A stretch of 64,000 nucleotides of DNA from Metapseudomonas boanensis. Lineage in GTDB: Bacteria > Pseudomonadota > Gammaproteobacteria > Pseudomonadales > Pseudomonadaceae. The position numbers were made by a program, and so were the translations under genes. Positions 9,481 to 19,566 of the stretch are shown here, piece by piece (within the stretch, counting starts at the first letter, position 1; the number at the start of each line of letters is the position of its first letter). The notes under the pieces were generated by a model that worked only from the letters and a program-made list of their open reading frames with translations, was not told the DNA's origin and searched no databases. The DNA is taken from NCBI RefSeq assembly GCF_018704125.1, contig NZ_JAGTIS010000003.1, forward strand, positions 248,001 through 312,000. The letters run 5' to 3'.

Positions 9481-10479
9481 ATGACCAATCAGCAGCCCCC
9501 CACCCTCAGGCGGGTGAGCATCCTCGCCCTCGACGGCGTATTTGCCTCTACCCTGATGCAAGCCAAGGATTTCTTCCATATGGCTAGCCTGCGCTTCGGC
9601 AAGCTGCAAGGCCAAGGCCTGACGCCCGCGTTCGAGACCCGCCTGGTCAGTCCCGATGGCCAACCCGTACAAAGTTTCAGCGACGTACGACTACCGGTCG
9701 ATGGCGACCTGGACCAGGCCGACATCATCATTCTTCCCGCCTTTTGGGGCGACTTCGACGCTCTAAATGCCCGCTACCCGCAGGTCAGCGAGTGGCTGCG
9801 CCAGCGCCATGCCGCAGGCACCGCCATTTGCGGCGAGGCCACCGGGGTTTTCTGGATGGCCCAGGCTGGCCTGCTCGACGGCAAGGAAGCGACTACCTAC
9901 TGGCGCTTCTTTCGCGAGTTCGCGGAACGCTTCCCCAATGTGCTCCTTAACCAGGAGAAGCACCTTTCCGATGCTGATAACCTTTACTGCGCGGGCGGGG
10001 TTACCTCGGCCTGCGACCTCTACATCTACCTGATCGAACGCTTCTGCGGCGCCAACGTCGCCCAAGCCGTCGCGCGGGACATTCTCTATGAGGTTCAGCG
10101 CAACTACATTCCCGGACGCATCGGTTTCGGAGGCCAGAAGCTACACCACGACATGACCATCCTGCAGATCCAGCAGTGGCTGGAAGAGCATTTCGCCGAC
10201 AAGTTCCGCTTCGAGGATGTGGCAAGGGAGCATGGCATGAGCATCCGCAACTTCATGCGGCGCTTCCAGGCTGCGACAGGCGACAAGCCGCTGCATTACC
10301 TGCAAAGGTTACGCATCGAAACAGCGAAGGGGCTGCTCTCGGCAACGCGAAAGAGCATCAAGACCATCAGTTACGAAGTGGGCTACGACGACGCCAGCTT
10401 CTTCGCACGACTGTTTCGCCAGCACACTCAGCTATCGCCAAACCAGTATCGTCGCCAGTTCCAGCACAAAAGGGATTGA
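9481..10479 (+). CDS. GlxA-family transcriptional regulator (DJ-1/PfpI + AraC)
   Basis: 332 residues in two parts. Residues about 10-185 are a class I glutamine amidotransferase-like domain (ADIIILPAFWGDF, AICGEATGVFWMAQAGLLDG) with the elbow region retained as GEATG rather than a Cys nucleophile. Residues about 225-325 are an AraC-type double helix-turn-helix (RFEDVAREHGMSIRNFMRRFQ, TISYEVGYDDASFFARLFRQ). Such regulators sense small metabolites such as carnitine or glycine betaine derivatives; the ligand here is unknown. Divergence from the acyl-CoA dehydrogenase suggests that gene as a target. Confidence 0.88.
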   Translation: MTNQQPPTLRRVSILALDGVFASTLMQAKDFFHMASLRFGKLQGQGLTPAFETRLVSPDGQPVQSFSDVRLPVDGDLDQADIIILPAFWGDFDALNARYPQVSEWLRQRHAAGTAICGEATGVFWMAQAGLLDGKEATTYWRFFREFAERFPNVLLNQEKHLSDADNLYCAGGVTSACDLYIYLIERFCGANVAQAVARDILYEVQRNYIPGRIGFGGQKLHHDMTILQIQQWLEEHFADKFRFEDVAREHGMSIRNFMRRFQAATGDKPLHYLQRLRIETAKGLLSATRKSIKTISYEVGYDDASFFARLFRQHTQLSPNQYRRQFQHKRD

Positions 10480-10569
10480 TACCGCTATCCCAACGGAGTA
10501 CGCCCGGACGGGCCACCCCGGCCCCACGCCAGCCCGGCGCGAGGGACCAACAAGGAAAGGTCCATCACC

Positions 10570-10699
10570 ATGCGCGCTATCTCATTGCCCTGCTGACCGT
10601 CTGCAGCCTGACCGCTGCGGCGGACGACACCTGGAAACCCTGTCCCTTCGATCAGAGCACCCAAATGAAAAAGACCGCCCAAGGGCAGTCTTTTTCGCA
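10570..10699 (+). pseudogene. Possible frameshifted small exported protein
   Basis: AAGGAAAGG is correctly spaced before ATG at 10570, but the frame stops after eight codons. The neighbouring frame from 10575 reads RYLIALLTVCSLTAAADD followed by TWKPCPFDQST, which looks like a signal peptide and a short mature start, with no start codon of its own. A two-base insertion after the ATG would explain this. The reading runs into the terminator at 10667-10696, so the gene is also short or truncated. I do not recognise the family. Chance similarity to a signal peptide is possible. Confidence 0.35.
10667..10696. terminator. Terminator after zapE
   Basis: GAAAAAGAC-c-GCCC pairs with GGGC-a-GTCTTTTTC with one internal mismatch. 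A T run on each strand makes it bidirectional. It lies 11 bp past the zapE stop. Confidence 0.82.
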
Positions 10700-10707
10700 T
10701 GCACATC

Positions 10708-11802
10708 TCAGGGCCTGTGCGGTCTGGAGAGGAACTCGTGGGACTGCATTTCCAGCAGGCGACTCAACGTCCGCTGGAACTCGAAGTTCAACCGACCACC
10801 GCTGTAGAGATCCTTCAACTCCACTTCGGCGGAAATGATCAGCTTCACGTTGCGGTCGTAAAACTCATCCACCAGGTTGATGAAACGACGCGCCATGTCA
10901 TCCTTGGCAACGCCCATCTGCTCGACGTTGGCGAGGATCACCGCATGGAATATCTTGCCCAGTTCGATGTAGTCGTTCTGGCTGCGCGGGCCGTCGCAGA
11001 GTTCGCGGAATTCGAACCAGGCCACGTCCTCACAAACGCGCACAGCACGAATCTCGCGATTCTCGATCATCAGGGCTTCGTTTTCCTGAGCCATGGTGCA
11101 ATCCGGCAGCAGGCTCTTGAAGCTCTTGCTCAGGCTGGCTTCGGCCTCAGTGTCCAGCGGCCAATGGAACAACTCTGCCTGTTCCAGGGCGCGCAGGCGA
11201 TAGTCCACGCCGCTGTCGACGTTGACGATCTCGGTGTGCTCCTTGAGCAAGGCAATGGCCGGCAGGAAGCGCGCACGCTGCAAGCCATCCTTGTAGAGAC
11301 CGTCCGGGACGATGTTTGAGGTCGCCACCAGGCTGACGCCGTTCTTGAACAACTCCTCCAGTAGCGTCGCCAGAATCATGGCGTCGGTGATATCGGAGAC
11401 GAAGAATTCGTCGAAGCAGATGACCCGGGCCTCATCGGCAAAGCGCTTGCCAATGATGGTCAGCGGGTTCTTCTCGCCCTTGAGGGTTTTCATCTCCTCG
11501 TGGACGCGCTTCATGAACCGGTGGAAGTGCGTGCGCATCTTCTGCTTGAAGGGCAGCGCATCGAAGAAGGTGTCCACCAGGTAAGTCTTGCCACGGCCAA
11601 CGCCGCCCCAGAAGTACAGGCCCTTGACTGGCCCCTGGCGCTTCTTGCCGAACAGGCTGCCGAGCAGGCCGGGCTTGTTGCGGTCATCGGAGATCAGGTC
11701 GTCGTACAGGCGCTGCAAATGGCGGACGGCAGTTTCCTGCGCGGCATCGTGAAAAAAGTCCGGCCGCTTGAGATCGGCCTGGTAGCGCTCGAGGGGAGTC
11801 AT
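10708..11802 (-). CDS. zapE: Cell division ATPase ZapE (AFG1-like)
   Basis: 364 residues from the ATG at 11802 (MTPLERYQADLKRPDFFHD). The frame is open for another 67 codons upstream, but that stretch has no family similarity. The Walker A is LYFWGGVGRGKTYLVD and the Walker B is VICFDEFFVSDI; the sensor region is LVATSNIVP. ZapE is a peripheral ATPase that acts on FtsZ rings during constriction in E. coli and is related to mitochondrial AFG1/LACE1. The start has no clear Shine-Dalgarno (TTGCTACCGATC precedes it), which is unusual beside its neighbours. Confidence 0.93.
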   Translation of the reverse strand: MTPLERYQADLKRPDFFHDAAQETAVRHLQRLYDDLISDDRNKPGLLGSLFGKKRQGPVKGLYFWGGVGRGKTYLVDTFFDALPFKQKMRTHFHRFMKRVHEEMKTLKGEKNPLTIIGKRFADEARVICFDEFFVSDITDAMILATLLEELFKNGVSLVATSNIVPDGLYKDGLQRARFLPAIALLKEHTEIVNVDSGVDYRLRALEQAELFHWPLDTEAEASLSKSFKSLLPDCTMAQENEALMIENREIRAVRVCEDVAWFEFRELCDGPRSQNDYIELGKIFHAVILANVEQMGVAKDDMARRFINLVDEFYDRNVKLIISAEVELKDLYSGGRLNFEFQRTLSRLLEMQSHEFLSRPHRP

Positions 11803-11897
11803 GATCGGTAGCAAGGCAACGAAAAACGGGGCCGTCACTTTAGCGACGCCCCCTCGGATTGGCAATCGGCCAGCGTCGCCGGCCGTACGAAAGACAG

Positions 11898-13244
11898 TTA
11901 TTCCTGGGGTGCAAGGACCATGTGCAGGCGCTGGATGGCTGCATCGCGCTCCGCCGGGTCGGCGAAGGATGGGCTCAGCGCCACCTGCTCGCCGTCCAGC
12001 CACAGGCCGAAAGCATCGCCCTCGACACGCAGATCCAGCTCGGAATCCGCTTGCAGGCGCTTGCTGACCTGGCCGGCCGCCTTGCCATCGGCAAATCCCT
12101 TGGACAGCAGCAGCTGCTCGCCATCCGCATCCAGCAGACGGAAGCGGAAGCTGCCATCGTCCTCGCGGAAGCTGACGAAACGCGCGCTCTTGACCGCCTT
12201 TTTCTTACCAGTCTCAGCGCTCTGCACGCTGGAGCGGAACGAGCGCAACCCAACGGCCTCACGCAGTTCGCCAAGGAAGGGCGTGGCGATCTTGCGGGCC
12301 TTGGCTGCGCCGGCGAGCAGGATGTCTTCCAGGTCTGCAGGACGCTCGATCAGCGCGCGATAGCGCTCGCGCGCTTCGCCCAACTCATTGTCGAGCAGTT
12401 GGAACAAGCGCTGCTTGGCTTCGCCCCAAGCCAGGCCGCCCAGCAACTCGGCTCGGAACTCCGCGAGCTGCGCAGGGGTTGCGAAGGCCTGGTACAGGGT
12501 GAACAAGTGCGAGTTGTCCGGATCCTTGGGCTCGCCGGGCGCGCGCGAGTCGGTGACGATGCGGGCGATGGAATCCTTCAACTGCTTGGCATTGCCAAAC
12601 AGCGGGATGGTGTTGTCGTAGCTCTTGGACATCTTGCGACCGTCCAGACCCGGCAAGGTCGCCACTTCTTCTTCGATCACCGCCTCGGGCAGAGTGAAGA
12701 ACTCACGCCCAGCCCCGAACAGGTGGTTGAAGCGCTGACCGATATCGCGGGCCATTTCCACGTGCTGGATCTGGTCACGCCCTACCGGCACCTTGTGCGC
12801 ATTGAACATCAGGATGTCTGCCGCCATCAGCACCGGGTAGCTGTAGAGGCCCATGGTGACGCCTGCATCCGGGTCTTCGCCATTCTCCAGGTTCTTGTCC
12901 ACCGACGCCTTGTAGGCGTGCGCCCGGTTCAGCAGCCCCTTGGCGCTGACGCAGGTGAGCAGCCAGGTCAGTTCGGGGATCTCCGGGATGTCGGACTGAC
13001 GGTAGAAGGTCGCCTTGTCGGTATCCAGCCCGCAGGCCAACCACGTGGCGGCGATCTCCAGGCGCGAACGCTGGATGCGCAACGGGTCGTCGCACTTGAT
13101 CAGCGCATGGTAATCAGCGAGGAAATAGAAGGAATCGACGTCGTTGGAACGACTGGCAACGATGGCCGGACGGATCGCGCCCGCATAGTTGCCGAGGTGT
13201 GGCGTACCGGTGGTGGTGATGCCAGTGAGGATACGAGTAGTCAT
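11898..13244 (-). CDS. trpS: Tryptophanyl-tRNA synthetase with C-terminal extension
   Basis: 448 residues from the ATG at 13244 ([20 protein letters not shown]). The class I signatures are TPHLGNY (HIGH) and KMSKSYDNT (KMSKS), with [14 protein letters not shown] between. The catalytic and anticodon parts end near residue 335. About 110 further residues follow, absent from the 334-residue E. coli enzyme. That extension ([20 protein letters not shown], then [15 protein letters not shown], and a second weaker copy) resembles YegP/DUF1508 repeats. The charging function is certain; the extension's role is not known to me. Confidence 0.97.
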   Translation of the reverse strand: MTTRILTGITTTGTPHLGNYAGAIRPAIVASRSNDVDSFYFLADYHALIKCDDPLRIQRSRLEIAATWLACGLDTDKATFYRQSDIPEIPELTWLLTCVSAKGLLNRAHAYKASVDKNLENGEDPDAGVTMGLYSYPVLMAADILMFNAHKVPVGRDQIQHVEMARDIGQRFNHLFGAGREFFTLPEAVIEEEVATLPGLDGRKMSKSYDNTIPLFGNAKQLKDSIARIVTDSRAPGEPKDPDNSHLFTLYQAFATPAQLAEFRAELLGGLAWGEAKQRLFQLLDNELGEARERYRALIERPADLEDILLAGAAKARKIATPFLGELREAVGLRSFRSSVQSAETGKKKAVKSARFVSFREDDGSFRFRLLDADGEQLLLSKGFADGKAAGQVSKRLQADSELDLRVEGDAFGLWLDGEQVALSPSFADPAERDAAIQRLHMVLAPQE

Positions 13245-13273
13245 GGTGTTCGCTTGTCGGACTGCAATCGGAA

Positions 13274-13903
13274 TCAGAGGCGTGGCAGGACCAGATCCTT
13301 GAGATCGGTCAGCTTGCCATGAAAGAAGTGCCCGCATTCTGCCACTTTCAGAAGCTCATGGGGACGAGCCAGGCTCGCAGACCAGTCGTAGACAGCCTGC
13401 GGACTGACAACCTCGTCGGCATCGGGCTGAATCACCGCCAGTTCGCCTCGTTCAGGCAAGGGATGGTCGCCATTCAGGCGCATGACCGCCGGTGCCACCA
13501 TGAATAGCTGCGGCACCTCGACGCCTTGCTGCTCCAGGCGTCCGGCCAGGCTGGCAGCGACAAATCCCCCGAAGGAAAAGCCGAACAGGATTAATGGCAG
13601 TTCTGGACGCCGGGCGCGGAGCCAATGGGCGGCTGCCTCCGCGTCGTCTACCTCGCCAGTGCCCATGTCATGACTCCCCGCACTGGTCCCGACTCCCCGG
13701 TAATTGAAGCGCAGGGTGCTATAACCAGCGTCACGGGCGGTACGCTGCAAGGTGGAAACCACCTTGTTGAGCATAGTTCCGCCCTGCACCGGGTTAGGAT
13801 GGCAGATCAGAGCCAGGCCCTTGGCCTCGGACAGATCGAGATGCAATGCTTCGAGTTGGCCACAGGGACCATCGAGCAAAATAGGATTTTCGCGGATCAA
13901 CAA
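13274..13903 (-). CDS. Alpha/beta hydrolase, small esterase-like
   Basis: 209 residues, starting with TTG at 13903, six bases after CGGAG. The pattern is that of the YqiA/COG2945 alpha/beta hydrolases: [10 protein letters not shown] (oxyanion region), nucleophile elbow [11 protein letters not shown], acid residue in IQPDADEVV, and terminal His in CGHFFHGKL. The substrate is unknown. It is 29 bp upstream of trpS on the same strand and may share its transcript. Confidence 0.85.
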   Translation of the reverse strand: MLIRENPILLDGPCGQLEALHLDLSEAKGLALICHPNPVQGGTMLNKVVSTLQRTARDAGYSTLRFNYRGVGTSAGSHDMGTGEVDDAEAAAHWLRARRPELPLILFGFSFGGFVAASLAGRLEQQGVEVPQLFMVAPAVMRLNGDHPLPERGELAVIQPDADEVVSPQAVYDWSASLARPHELLKVAECGHFFHGKLTDLKDLVLPRL

Positions 13904-14029
13904 CGGTTACTCCGTGACCCCGGTCCGGGTCGACTCGTCTTGGATTAGCACAACAGGGCTTGCGTCGCGGTATACAGCGCGGACTCGAGCCGTTAACGTA
14001 AAGCAAAGCCGCTTATAGAGGAAGGACTC

Positions 14030-14470
14030 GTGGAACAGTCGCTCACCGTCTGGTTGTTACCAGCCTTCGCCCTGCTCGCCGGTATCGGCATCGGATTCCT
14101 GATCGCCCGCCTGGCGCCCAACGCTGCCCCGACAAGGACGCAACGTCAGCTGGATGAACTGCAGGAACGCTTCGATACCTACCAGAGTGAGGTGGTCACC
14201 CACTTCAACACCACCGCCAGCCTGGTCAAGAAACTTACTCAGAGCTACCAGGACGTACAGGAGCACCTCTCCGAGGGCGCAACTCGCCTGGCCCTGGACG
14301 AACTGACCCGTCAACGCCTGCTGGCCGCCCTGCACGCCGACGAGGCCGCCAGCCCGCGCGAGCGACTGACCCCACCCAAGAGCAACGAGGCGCCGAAGGA
14401 CTATGCGCCCAAAGCTCCGGACACCCCCGGCACCCTGGACGAAACCTTCGGCCTCAAAGGCAAGTACTGA
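14030..14470 (+). CDS. zapG: ZapG (YhcB, DUF1043) inner-membrane protein
   Basis: 146 residues with GTG start and GAAGGA just upstream. An N-terminal membrane helix (LLPAFALLAGIGIGFLIARL) is followed by a coiled-coil-prone segment (QRQLDELQERFDTYQSEVVTHFNTTASLVKKL) and a disordered Pro/Lys-rich tail. The DUF1043 core SYQDVQEHLSEGA is present. In E. coli the protein contacts the elongasome and divisome. It is monocistronic, with a strong terminator 50 bp downstream. Confidence 0.88.
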   Translation: MEQSLTVWLLPAFALLAGIGIGFLIARLAPNAAPTRTQRQLDELQERFDTYQSEVVTHFNTTASLVKKLTQSYQDVQEHLSEGATRLALDELTRQRLLAALHADEAASPRERLTPPKSNEAPKDYAPKAPDTPGTLDETFGLKGKY

Positions 14471-14519
14471 ATCCCAGGTGGCGAAGACGGCTTGCCGGAA
14501 CCACCAACCTGAAGCCCAA

Positions 14520-14550
14520 CAAAAAGCCCCGCAAACGCGGGGCTTTTTAC
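14520..14550. terminator. Terminator between zapG and cysNC
   Basis: AAAAAGCCCCGC / GCGGGGCTTTTT with loop AAAC is nearly perfect and symmetrical. It can end zapG on the plus strand and cysNC on the minus strand. Confidence 0.95.
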
Positions 14551-14561
14551 TGCCTTGCCGT

Positions 14562-16463
14562 TTAGATCGCGCCACGCGTGCGGAGCAGGTCCAGCACCTG
14601 TTTGACGCCCTCTTCCACCGAAGTGGATTGGGTGTCGATCACCAGGTCGGCATCCAGCGGGACATCGTAGGGGAAGGACTCGCCAGGGATGTTGTCCTGG
14701 CCAGCCGCATAGAGCCCCTGCGGGTCACGTTCACGGCAAGCCTGCGGCGACGCCTGGACATAGACGGTAATCAAGCGCTCGGCACCGAGCAGCGCCTTGG
14801 CCTGCTCCCGCCCCTCAGCATCCGGAGCGACAAAGGCTGCCAGCGTCAGAAGGCCAGCTTCATTGAACTGACGGGCGACATGAGCGGCGCGGCGCCAGTT
14901 CTCAGTACGTCCAGTACGATCCTGTGGCAAGCCCTTGTTCAGGTCATGGCGCAGGTTCTGACCGTCAAGAACGTAGACCGCACGGCCCATGTCGAACAGC
15001 TTGCGCTCGACCGCGTAGGCCAGCGTGCTCTTGCCTGCACCAGAGAGACCGCTGAACAGCACGGTGGCAGGCTGCTGGCCGAAGCGGGCAGCGCGCTCGT
15101 CGCGGGACACGTGGGCTAGCTTGCCGTGGTGGCCACTGACATTACGCCCGGCCAGCGGATCAGCAATGATCATGCCGGCGCCGACGGTACCATTGGTCAG
15201 GCGATCGATGACGATGAAGGCACCGGTTGTGCGGTTCTGCTCGTAGCCATCGAGGGCGATGGGCGCATCCAGGCTGACCTTGACCTTGGCGATCTCGTTC
15301 AGCTGTAGGTTGCTAGCCGAAGTCTCCTCCAGGGTGTTCACATCCACCTTGTGAGCAATGCTCGGGATGGAACCCGGCACGTAGCTGGTGGCGCGCTTGA
15401 TGTCGTATTTCTTGCCCGGCAGCATCGGCTCCTCGGACATCCACACCAGCATGGCCTCGAAACCATCGGTAACCACTGGGAGGTTGTCGGCGTGCACCAG
15501 CATGTCGCCACGGGAAACGTCGATCTCGTCTTCCAGGGTCAGAGTGATGGCCTGGCCCGGGCCGGCCTGCTCAAGCTCTCCATCGAAGGTGACGATGGAC
15601 TTGACCCGACTGCTCTTGCCCGAAGGCAGCGCCACGACTTCGTCGCCCTTGTGCACGATGCCGCTGGCAAGAGTGCCGGCGAACCCGCGGAAGTTGAGGT
15701 TCGGCCGGTTTACGTACTGCACAGGGAAGCGCATGTCGTTGAAATTGCGATCGCCGGCGATCTCGACGGTCTCGAGGATCTCCATTAACGGCTTACCGTC
15801 GTACCAGGGCGCACGCTCGCTGCGATTGACCACGTTGTCGCCCTTGAGGGCAGACATCGGCACGAAATGAATCGAGGTCGGAGCCAGCTTGATGCGGTCG
15901 GCGAACTTCAGGTAGTCGGCCTTGATCTGCTCGAAGACGCCCTGATCGAAATCCATCAGGTCCATCTTGTTCACCGCCACGACGATGTGACGGATACCCA
16001 GCAGGGAAGCGATGAAGCTGTGGCGGCGGGTTTGCGTCTGCACACCGTAGCGGGCATCGATCAGGATGATTGCAAGATCGCAGGTGGAGGCGCCAGTCGC
16101 CATGTTGCGGGTGTACTGCTCATGACCGGGGGTGTCGGCGATGATGAATTTGCGTTTGGCGGTGCTGAAATAGCGGTAGGCCACGTCGATGGTGATGCCC
16201 TGCTCACGTTCGGCTTGCAGACCGTCTACCAGCAGCGCCAGGTCGACGTCGTCGCCGGTGGTGCCGACCTTCTTCGAGTCGCGGGTAATGGCTTCCAGGT
16301 GATCTTCATAGATCATCTTGGAGTCGTGCAGCAGGCGCCCGATCAGGGTGCTCTTGCCGTCGTCAACGTTGCCGCAGGTAAGGAAGCGCAAGAGTTCCTT
16401 GCGCTCGTGCTGGGCCAGGTAAGCGAGGATGTCCTGGCTGATCAGATCGGATTGATGGCTCAT
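14562..16463 (-). CDS. cysNC: Bifunctional sulfate adenylyltransferase subunit 1 / APS kinase
   Basis: 633 residues, a fusion usual in Pseudomonas. Residues about 1-440 are the CysN GTPase: [17 protein letters not shown] (G1), [12 protein letters not shown] (G3), [10 protein letters not shown] (G4), then EF-Tu-like beta barrels. Residues about 455-630 are adenylylsulfate kinase with P-loop [12 protein letters not shown] and [12 protein letters not shown]. CysN uses GTP hydrolysis to drive APS formation by CysD, and the kinase domain makes PAPS. It lies 12 bp downstream of cysD. Confidence 0.97.
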   Translation of the reverse strand: MSHQSDLISQDILAYLAQHERKELLRFLTCGNVDDGKSTLIGRLLHDSKMIYEDHLEAITRDSKKVGTTGDDVDLALLVDGLQAEREQGITIDVAYRYFSTAKRKFIIADTPGHEQYTRNMATGASTCDLAIILIDARYGVQTQTRRHSFIASLLGIRHIVVAVNKMDLMDFDQGVFEQIKADYLKFADRIKLAPTSIHFVPMSALKGDNVVNRSERAPWYDGKPLMEILETVEIAGDRNFNDMRFPVQYVNRPNLNFRGFAGTLASGIVHKGDEVVALPSGKSSRVKSIVTFDGELEQAGPGQAITLTLEDEIDVSRGDMLVHADNLPVVTDGFEAMLVWMSEEPMLPGKKYDIKRATSYVPGSIPSIAHKVDVNTLEETSASNLQLNEIAKVKVSLDAPIALDGYEQNRTTGAFIVIDRLTNGTVGAGMIIADPLAGRNVSGHHGKLAHVSRDERAARFGQQPATVLFSGLSGAGKSTLAYAVERKLFDMGRAVYVLDGQNLRHDLNKGLPQDRTGRTENWRRAAHVARQFNEAGLLTLAAFVAPDAEGREQAKALLGAERLITVYVQASPQACRERDPQGLYAAGQDNIPGESFPYDVPLDADLVIDTQSTSVEEGVKQVLDLLRTRGAI

Positions 16464-16475
16464 GGTGCGGAATCC

Positions 16476-17393
16476 TTAGAAATAACCCTGACGTTTCTTC
16501 TCTTCCATCGAACCGGCCTGGTCGTGGTCGATGACACGGCCTTGGCGTTCGGATGTGCGGGTCAGGAGCATTTCCTGGATGATTTCCGGGAGCGTGGTAG
16601 CGCTGGACTCCACCGCGCCGGTCAGCGGGTAGCAGCCCAGGGTACGGAAACGCACCATCTTCTTCTGGATGCCGGCCTTCTGCTCGTCGCTGAGGTGCTC
16701 GAGAATGCGCTCGTCATCGATCATGATCAACGCGCCATTCATCTCGATGACTTCCCGCTCGGCTGCGAAGTAGAGCGGCACGATCGGGATGCTTTCCAGG
16801 TAGATGTATTGCCAGATGTCCAGCTCGGTCCAGTTGGACAGGGGGAAGACGCGGATCGACTCGCCCTTCTTCACCTTGCCGTTGTAGACGTTCCACAGCT
16901 CCGGACGCTGGTTCTTCGGGTCCCAGCGGTGCTTGCTGTCCCGGAAAGAGTAGACGCGCTCCTTGGCACGGGATTTCTCCTCGTCACGACGGGCGCCACC
17001 AAATGCTGCATCGAAGCCGTACTTGTCGAGCGCCTGCTTCAGACCCTCGGTCTTCATGACGTCAGTGTGCTTCGCGCTGCCATGGGTGAAAGGGTTGATG
17101 CCTTGGGCGACGCCTTCCGGATTAACGTGGGTAATCAGGTCAAGACCCATTTCGCTGACCATCTTGTCGCGAAAACGGTACATCTCCTGGAACTTCCACT
17201 GGGTGTCGACATGCATGACCGGGAACGGCAGCTTGCCTGGAAAGAACGCCTTGCGTGCCAGGTGCAGCATGACGGCGGAGTCTTTACCGATGGAATAGAG
17301 CATCACCGGGTTGTCGAATTCGGCGGCCACTTCACGGATGATGTGGATGCTCTCCGCCTCCAGCTGTTTCAGGTGCGTCAGTTTATCGAGCAT
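16476..17393 (-). CDS. cysD: Sulfate adenylyltransferase subunit 2
   Basis: 305 residues, PP-loop ATP pyrophosphatase family. The PP-loop reads [18 protein letters not shown], and [21 protein letters not shown] and [15 protein letters not shown] are typical of CysD. It transfers AMP from ATP to sulfate in complex with CysN. Forms an operon with cysNC. The 147-bp gap upstream holds a hairpin and presumably a CysB-dependent promoter, which I cannot delimit. Confidence 0.97.
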   Translation of the reverse strand: MLDKLTHLKQLEAESIHIIREVAAEFDNPVMLYSIGKDSAVMLHLARKAFFPGKLPFPVMHVDTQWKFQEMYRFRDKMVSEMGLDLITHVNPEGVAQGINPFTHGSAKHTDVMKTEGLKQALDKYGFDAAFGGARRDEEKSRAKERVYSFRDSKHRWDPKNQRPELWNVYNGKVKKGESIRVFPLSNWTELDIWQYIYLESIPIVPLYFAAEREVIEMNGALIMIDDERILEHLSDEQKAGIQKKMVRFRTLGCYPLTGAVESSATTLPEIIQEMLLTRTSERQGRVIDHDQAGSMEEKKRQGYF

Positions 17394-17459
17394 GGCTACT
17401 CACGAAGTCTTTCTGATACGACGGCCGGCGGGCCGTGGACGAAGCGGCACTCTAGCACA

Positions 17460-17481
17460 GCCCCTCCTTCTATTGAGGGGC
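17460..17481. repeat. Hairpin upstream of cysD
   Basis: GCCCCTC/GAGGGGC, 7-bp stem with an 8-base loop, in the gap between cysD and the Nif3-like gene. There is no T run in either direction, so it is not a standard terminator. It could be in the cysD leader. Confidence 0.4.
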
Positions 17482-17540
17482 CGATTTAGAACGAAAAGAT
17501 CTAGTGATATGCCGGCCGGATAGAAGCCTGCCGGCAGCCG

Positions 17541-18299
17541 CTACACAGGATTCGGACAGTCGATGAAGAGGTGTTCAAGAGCGAAACGTCGGGCCAGATA
17601 ATCGCCCAACGCCTGAATGCCGTAGCGCTCGGTAGCATGATGGCCCGCGGCGATGAAGCTGATGCCATTCTCCCGTGCGCTGTGAAACGTCTGCTCCGAC
17701 GCCTCACCAGTCAGGTACAGGTCGACGCCCGCGGCAATCGCCTGATCGATGTAGCTCTGGCCACCGCCCGTGCACCAACCGACCCGACGGATCATCTGCG
17801 GCCCTTCCACCAGGAGCGGCTCCCTGCCCAAGACAATCCGCACCTTGCGGGCAAAGTCGCTTGCCGTCATCGGCTCGACCAGCGACCCGACAAGACCGAC
17901 CGTGCGCGGGTTTTCTGGATCCAGCGGCCCTTCGACGACGATGTCCAATTGGCGCGCCAACTGCACGTTGTTACCCACCTCGGGATGCACGTCCAGCGGC
18001 AGATGGTAGGCCAGCAGGCTGATGTCATGGCTGAGCAGCGTCTTCAAGCGACGCTGTTTCATCCCCACCACCCGCGGGTCCTCGCCCTTCCAGAAATAGC
18101 CATGGTGCACCAGCACCACATCAGCCTCCGCCTCGACTGCGGCATCCAGCAGGGCCTGACTGGCCGTGACGCCGGAAACGATGCGACTGACCTGCGGTCG
18201 CCCCTCGACCTGGAGTCCATTGGGGCAGTAATCCTGGATACGCGAAGCGTTGAGATAGCGCTCGGCTTCCTCCACCAGGGTGTTCAGGGCGATGGCCAT
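17541..18299 (-). CDS. Nif3-like dinuclear metal protein (YbgI family)
   Basis: 252 residues from the ATG at 18299; a GTG two codons upstream is possible. Metal-binding motifs are VLVHHGYFWKG (paired His), LLAYHLPLDVHPEVGNN and, near the C-terminus, FIAAGHHATERYG. These place two metals in the YbgI/Nif3 toroid. The family is described as a GTP cyclohydrolase I type 2 homologue, but the true activity is unsettled. Divergent from algW. Confidence 0.9.
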   Translation of the reverse strand: MAIALNTLVEEAERYLNASRIQDYCPNGLQVEGRPQVSRIVSGVTASQALLDAAVEAEADVVLVHHGYFWKGEDPRVVGMKQRRLKTLLSHDISLLAYHLPLDVHPEVGNNVQLARQLDIVVEGPLDPENPRTVGLVGSLVEPMTASDFARKVRIVLGREPLLVEGPQMIRRVGWCTGGGQSYIDQAIAAGVDLYLTGEASEQTFHSARENGISFIAAGHHATERYGIQALGDYLARRFALEHLFIDCPNPV

Positions 18300-18351
18300 G
18301 CACATTCCTCACAAGCTATTACTGGCGTCTGCTTTTTGGCAGGCGCCTCCG

Positions 18352-18357
18352 TATAAT
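18352..18357 (+). promoter_or_regulatory. Candidate -10 element of algW
   Basis: Perfect TATAAT about 55 bp before the algW ATG. No good -35 is found at 16-18 bp, so an activator-dependent or extended promoter is possible. A small GGGGC/GCCCC hairpin follows in the leader (18371-18387). Confidence 0.5.
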
Positions 18358-18411
18358 GGCGCCACCTTAAGGGGCACCTCGGCCCCTCGCAACCCTCAGG
18401 ACTCTTCCCCG

Positions 18412-19563
18412 ATGCTCAAGGCCCTGCGTTTTCTTGGCTGGCCCCTGCTTGTCGGCGTGCTGGTGGCACTGCTGATCATCCAGAAGTACCCGCAATGGGT
18501 CGGCCTGCCCACCCAGGAAGTGCACGTACAGGAAGCCCCCAGCTTCAGATTCAACCGACAAGGCCCTGCCTCCTATGCGGACGCGGTGAAAAGCGCCTCT
18601 CCCGCCGTTGCAAACCTCTACACGACCAAGATGGTGAGCAAGCCGGCTCACCCCTTGTTCGAGGACCCACAGTTCCGCCGTTTCTTCGGCGATAACCTGC
18701 CACGCCAACGACGCATGGAGAGCAGCCTCGGCTCGGCTGTGATCATGAGCCCGGAAGGCTACCTGCTGACCAACAACCATGTCACCGCGGGAGCCGACCA
18801 GATCGTGGTCGCACTCAAGGACGGGCGCGAAACTTTGGCTCACCTCGTTGGCAGCGACCCAGAAACCGATCTGGCCGTACTCAAGATTGACCTCAAGGAC
18901 CTGCCCTCGATCACCCTTGGCCGCTCCGATGACATCCGCATCGGCGATGTCGCCCTGGCCATTGGCAACCCCTTTGGCGTTGGCCAGACGGTGACCATGG
19001 GCATCATCAGCGCCACCGGACGCAACCAGCTTGGCCTGAACACCTACGAAGACTTCATCCAGACCGATGCCGCCATCAACCCAGGCAACTCCGGCGGTGC
19101 CCTGGTCGATGCCAACGGTGACCTGATTGGGATCAATACCGCCATCTTCTCCAAGTCCGGCGGCTCCCAGGGCATCGGCTTCGCAATTCCGACCAAGCTG
19201 GCACTGGAGGTGATGAAAGCCATCGTCGAGCACGGCCAGGTCATTCGTGGCTGGCTGGGCATCGAAGTACAACCGCTGACGCCCGAACTCGCGGAGTCGT
19301 TCGGACTGGAAGGCCGTCCCGGCATCGTGGTGGCTGGCATCTACCGCGACAGCCCTGCACAGCGGGCCAACCTGCAGCCAGGCGATATCATCCTGAGCAT
19401 CGACGGCGAACCTGCCGGAGATGGACGCCGCTCCATGAACCAGGTCGCACGAACCAGGCCCGGCGAGCAGGTCAACATCCTGGTCATGAGAAATGGCAAA
19501 GAGCTCGAACTTGCAGCCGAAGTCGGCGTGAGACCCCCACCGAGCAGTAACGGCGGCAACTGA
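18412..19563 (+). CDS. algW: Periplasmic serine protease AlgW (DegS-like)
   Basis: 383 residues from the ATG at 18412. One N-terminal membrane anchor (LGWPLLVGVLVALLIIQ), a trypsin-like domain with catalytic His in LTNNHVTAGAD, Asp in PETDLAVLKID and Ser in INPGNSGGALVD, then a single PDZ domain (about residues 285-375). In P. aeruginosa AlgW senses misfolded outer-membrane proteins through its PDZ domain and cleaves MucA, releasing AlgU (sigma-22) for alginate and envelope-stress genes. Length and the single PDZ match AlgW rather than MucD. Confidence 0.95.
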   Translation: MLKALRFLGWPLLVGVLVALLIIQKYPQWVGLPTQEVHVQEAPSFRFNRQGPASYADAVKSASPAVANLYTTKMVSKPAHPLFEDPQFRRFFGDNLPRQRRMESSLGSAVIMSPEGYLLTNNHVTAGADQIVVALKDGRETLAHLVGSDPETDLAVLKIDLKDLPSITLGRSDDIRIGDVALAIGNPFGVGQTVTMGIISATGRNQLGLNTYEDFIQTDAAINPGNSGGALVDANGDLIGINTAIFSKSGGSQGIGFAIPTKLALEVMKAIVEHGQVIRGWLGIEVQPLTPELAESFGLEGRPGIVVAGIYRDSPAQRANLQPGDIILSIDGEPAGDGRRSMNQVARTRPGEQVNILVMRNGKELELAAEVGVRPPPSSNGGN

Positions 19564-19566
19564 CAT

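Noticed and set aside
17460-17481. Hairpin upstream of cysD as a rho-independent terminator
   Set aside because: No T run on either strand; kept only as a hairpin.
15867-17489. 540-codon plus-strand open frame
   Set aside because: It is antisense to cysNC and cysD, has no recognisable motif, and reflects GC-rich third-position bias of the real genes.
18280-18411. Extended AlgW N-terminus from an upstream ATG
   Set aside because: The extra 44 residues cross the TATAAT promoter element and are not family-like; MLKALRFLGW is the usual start.
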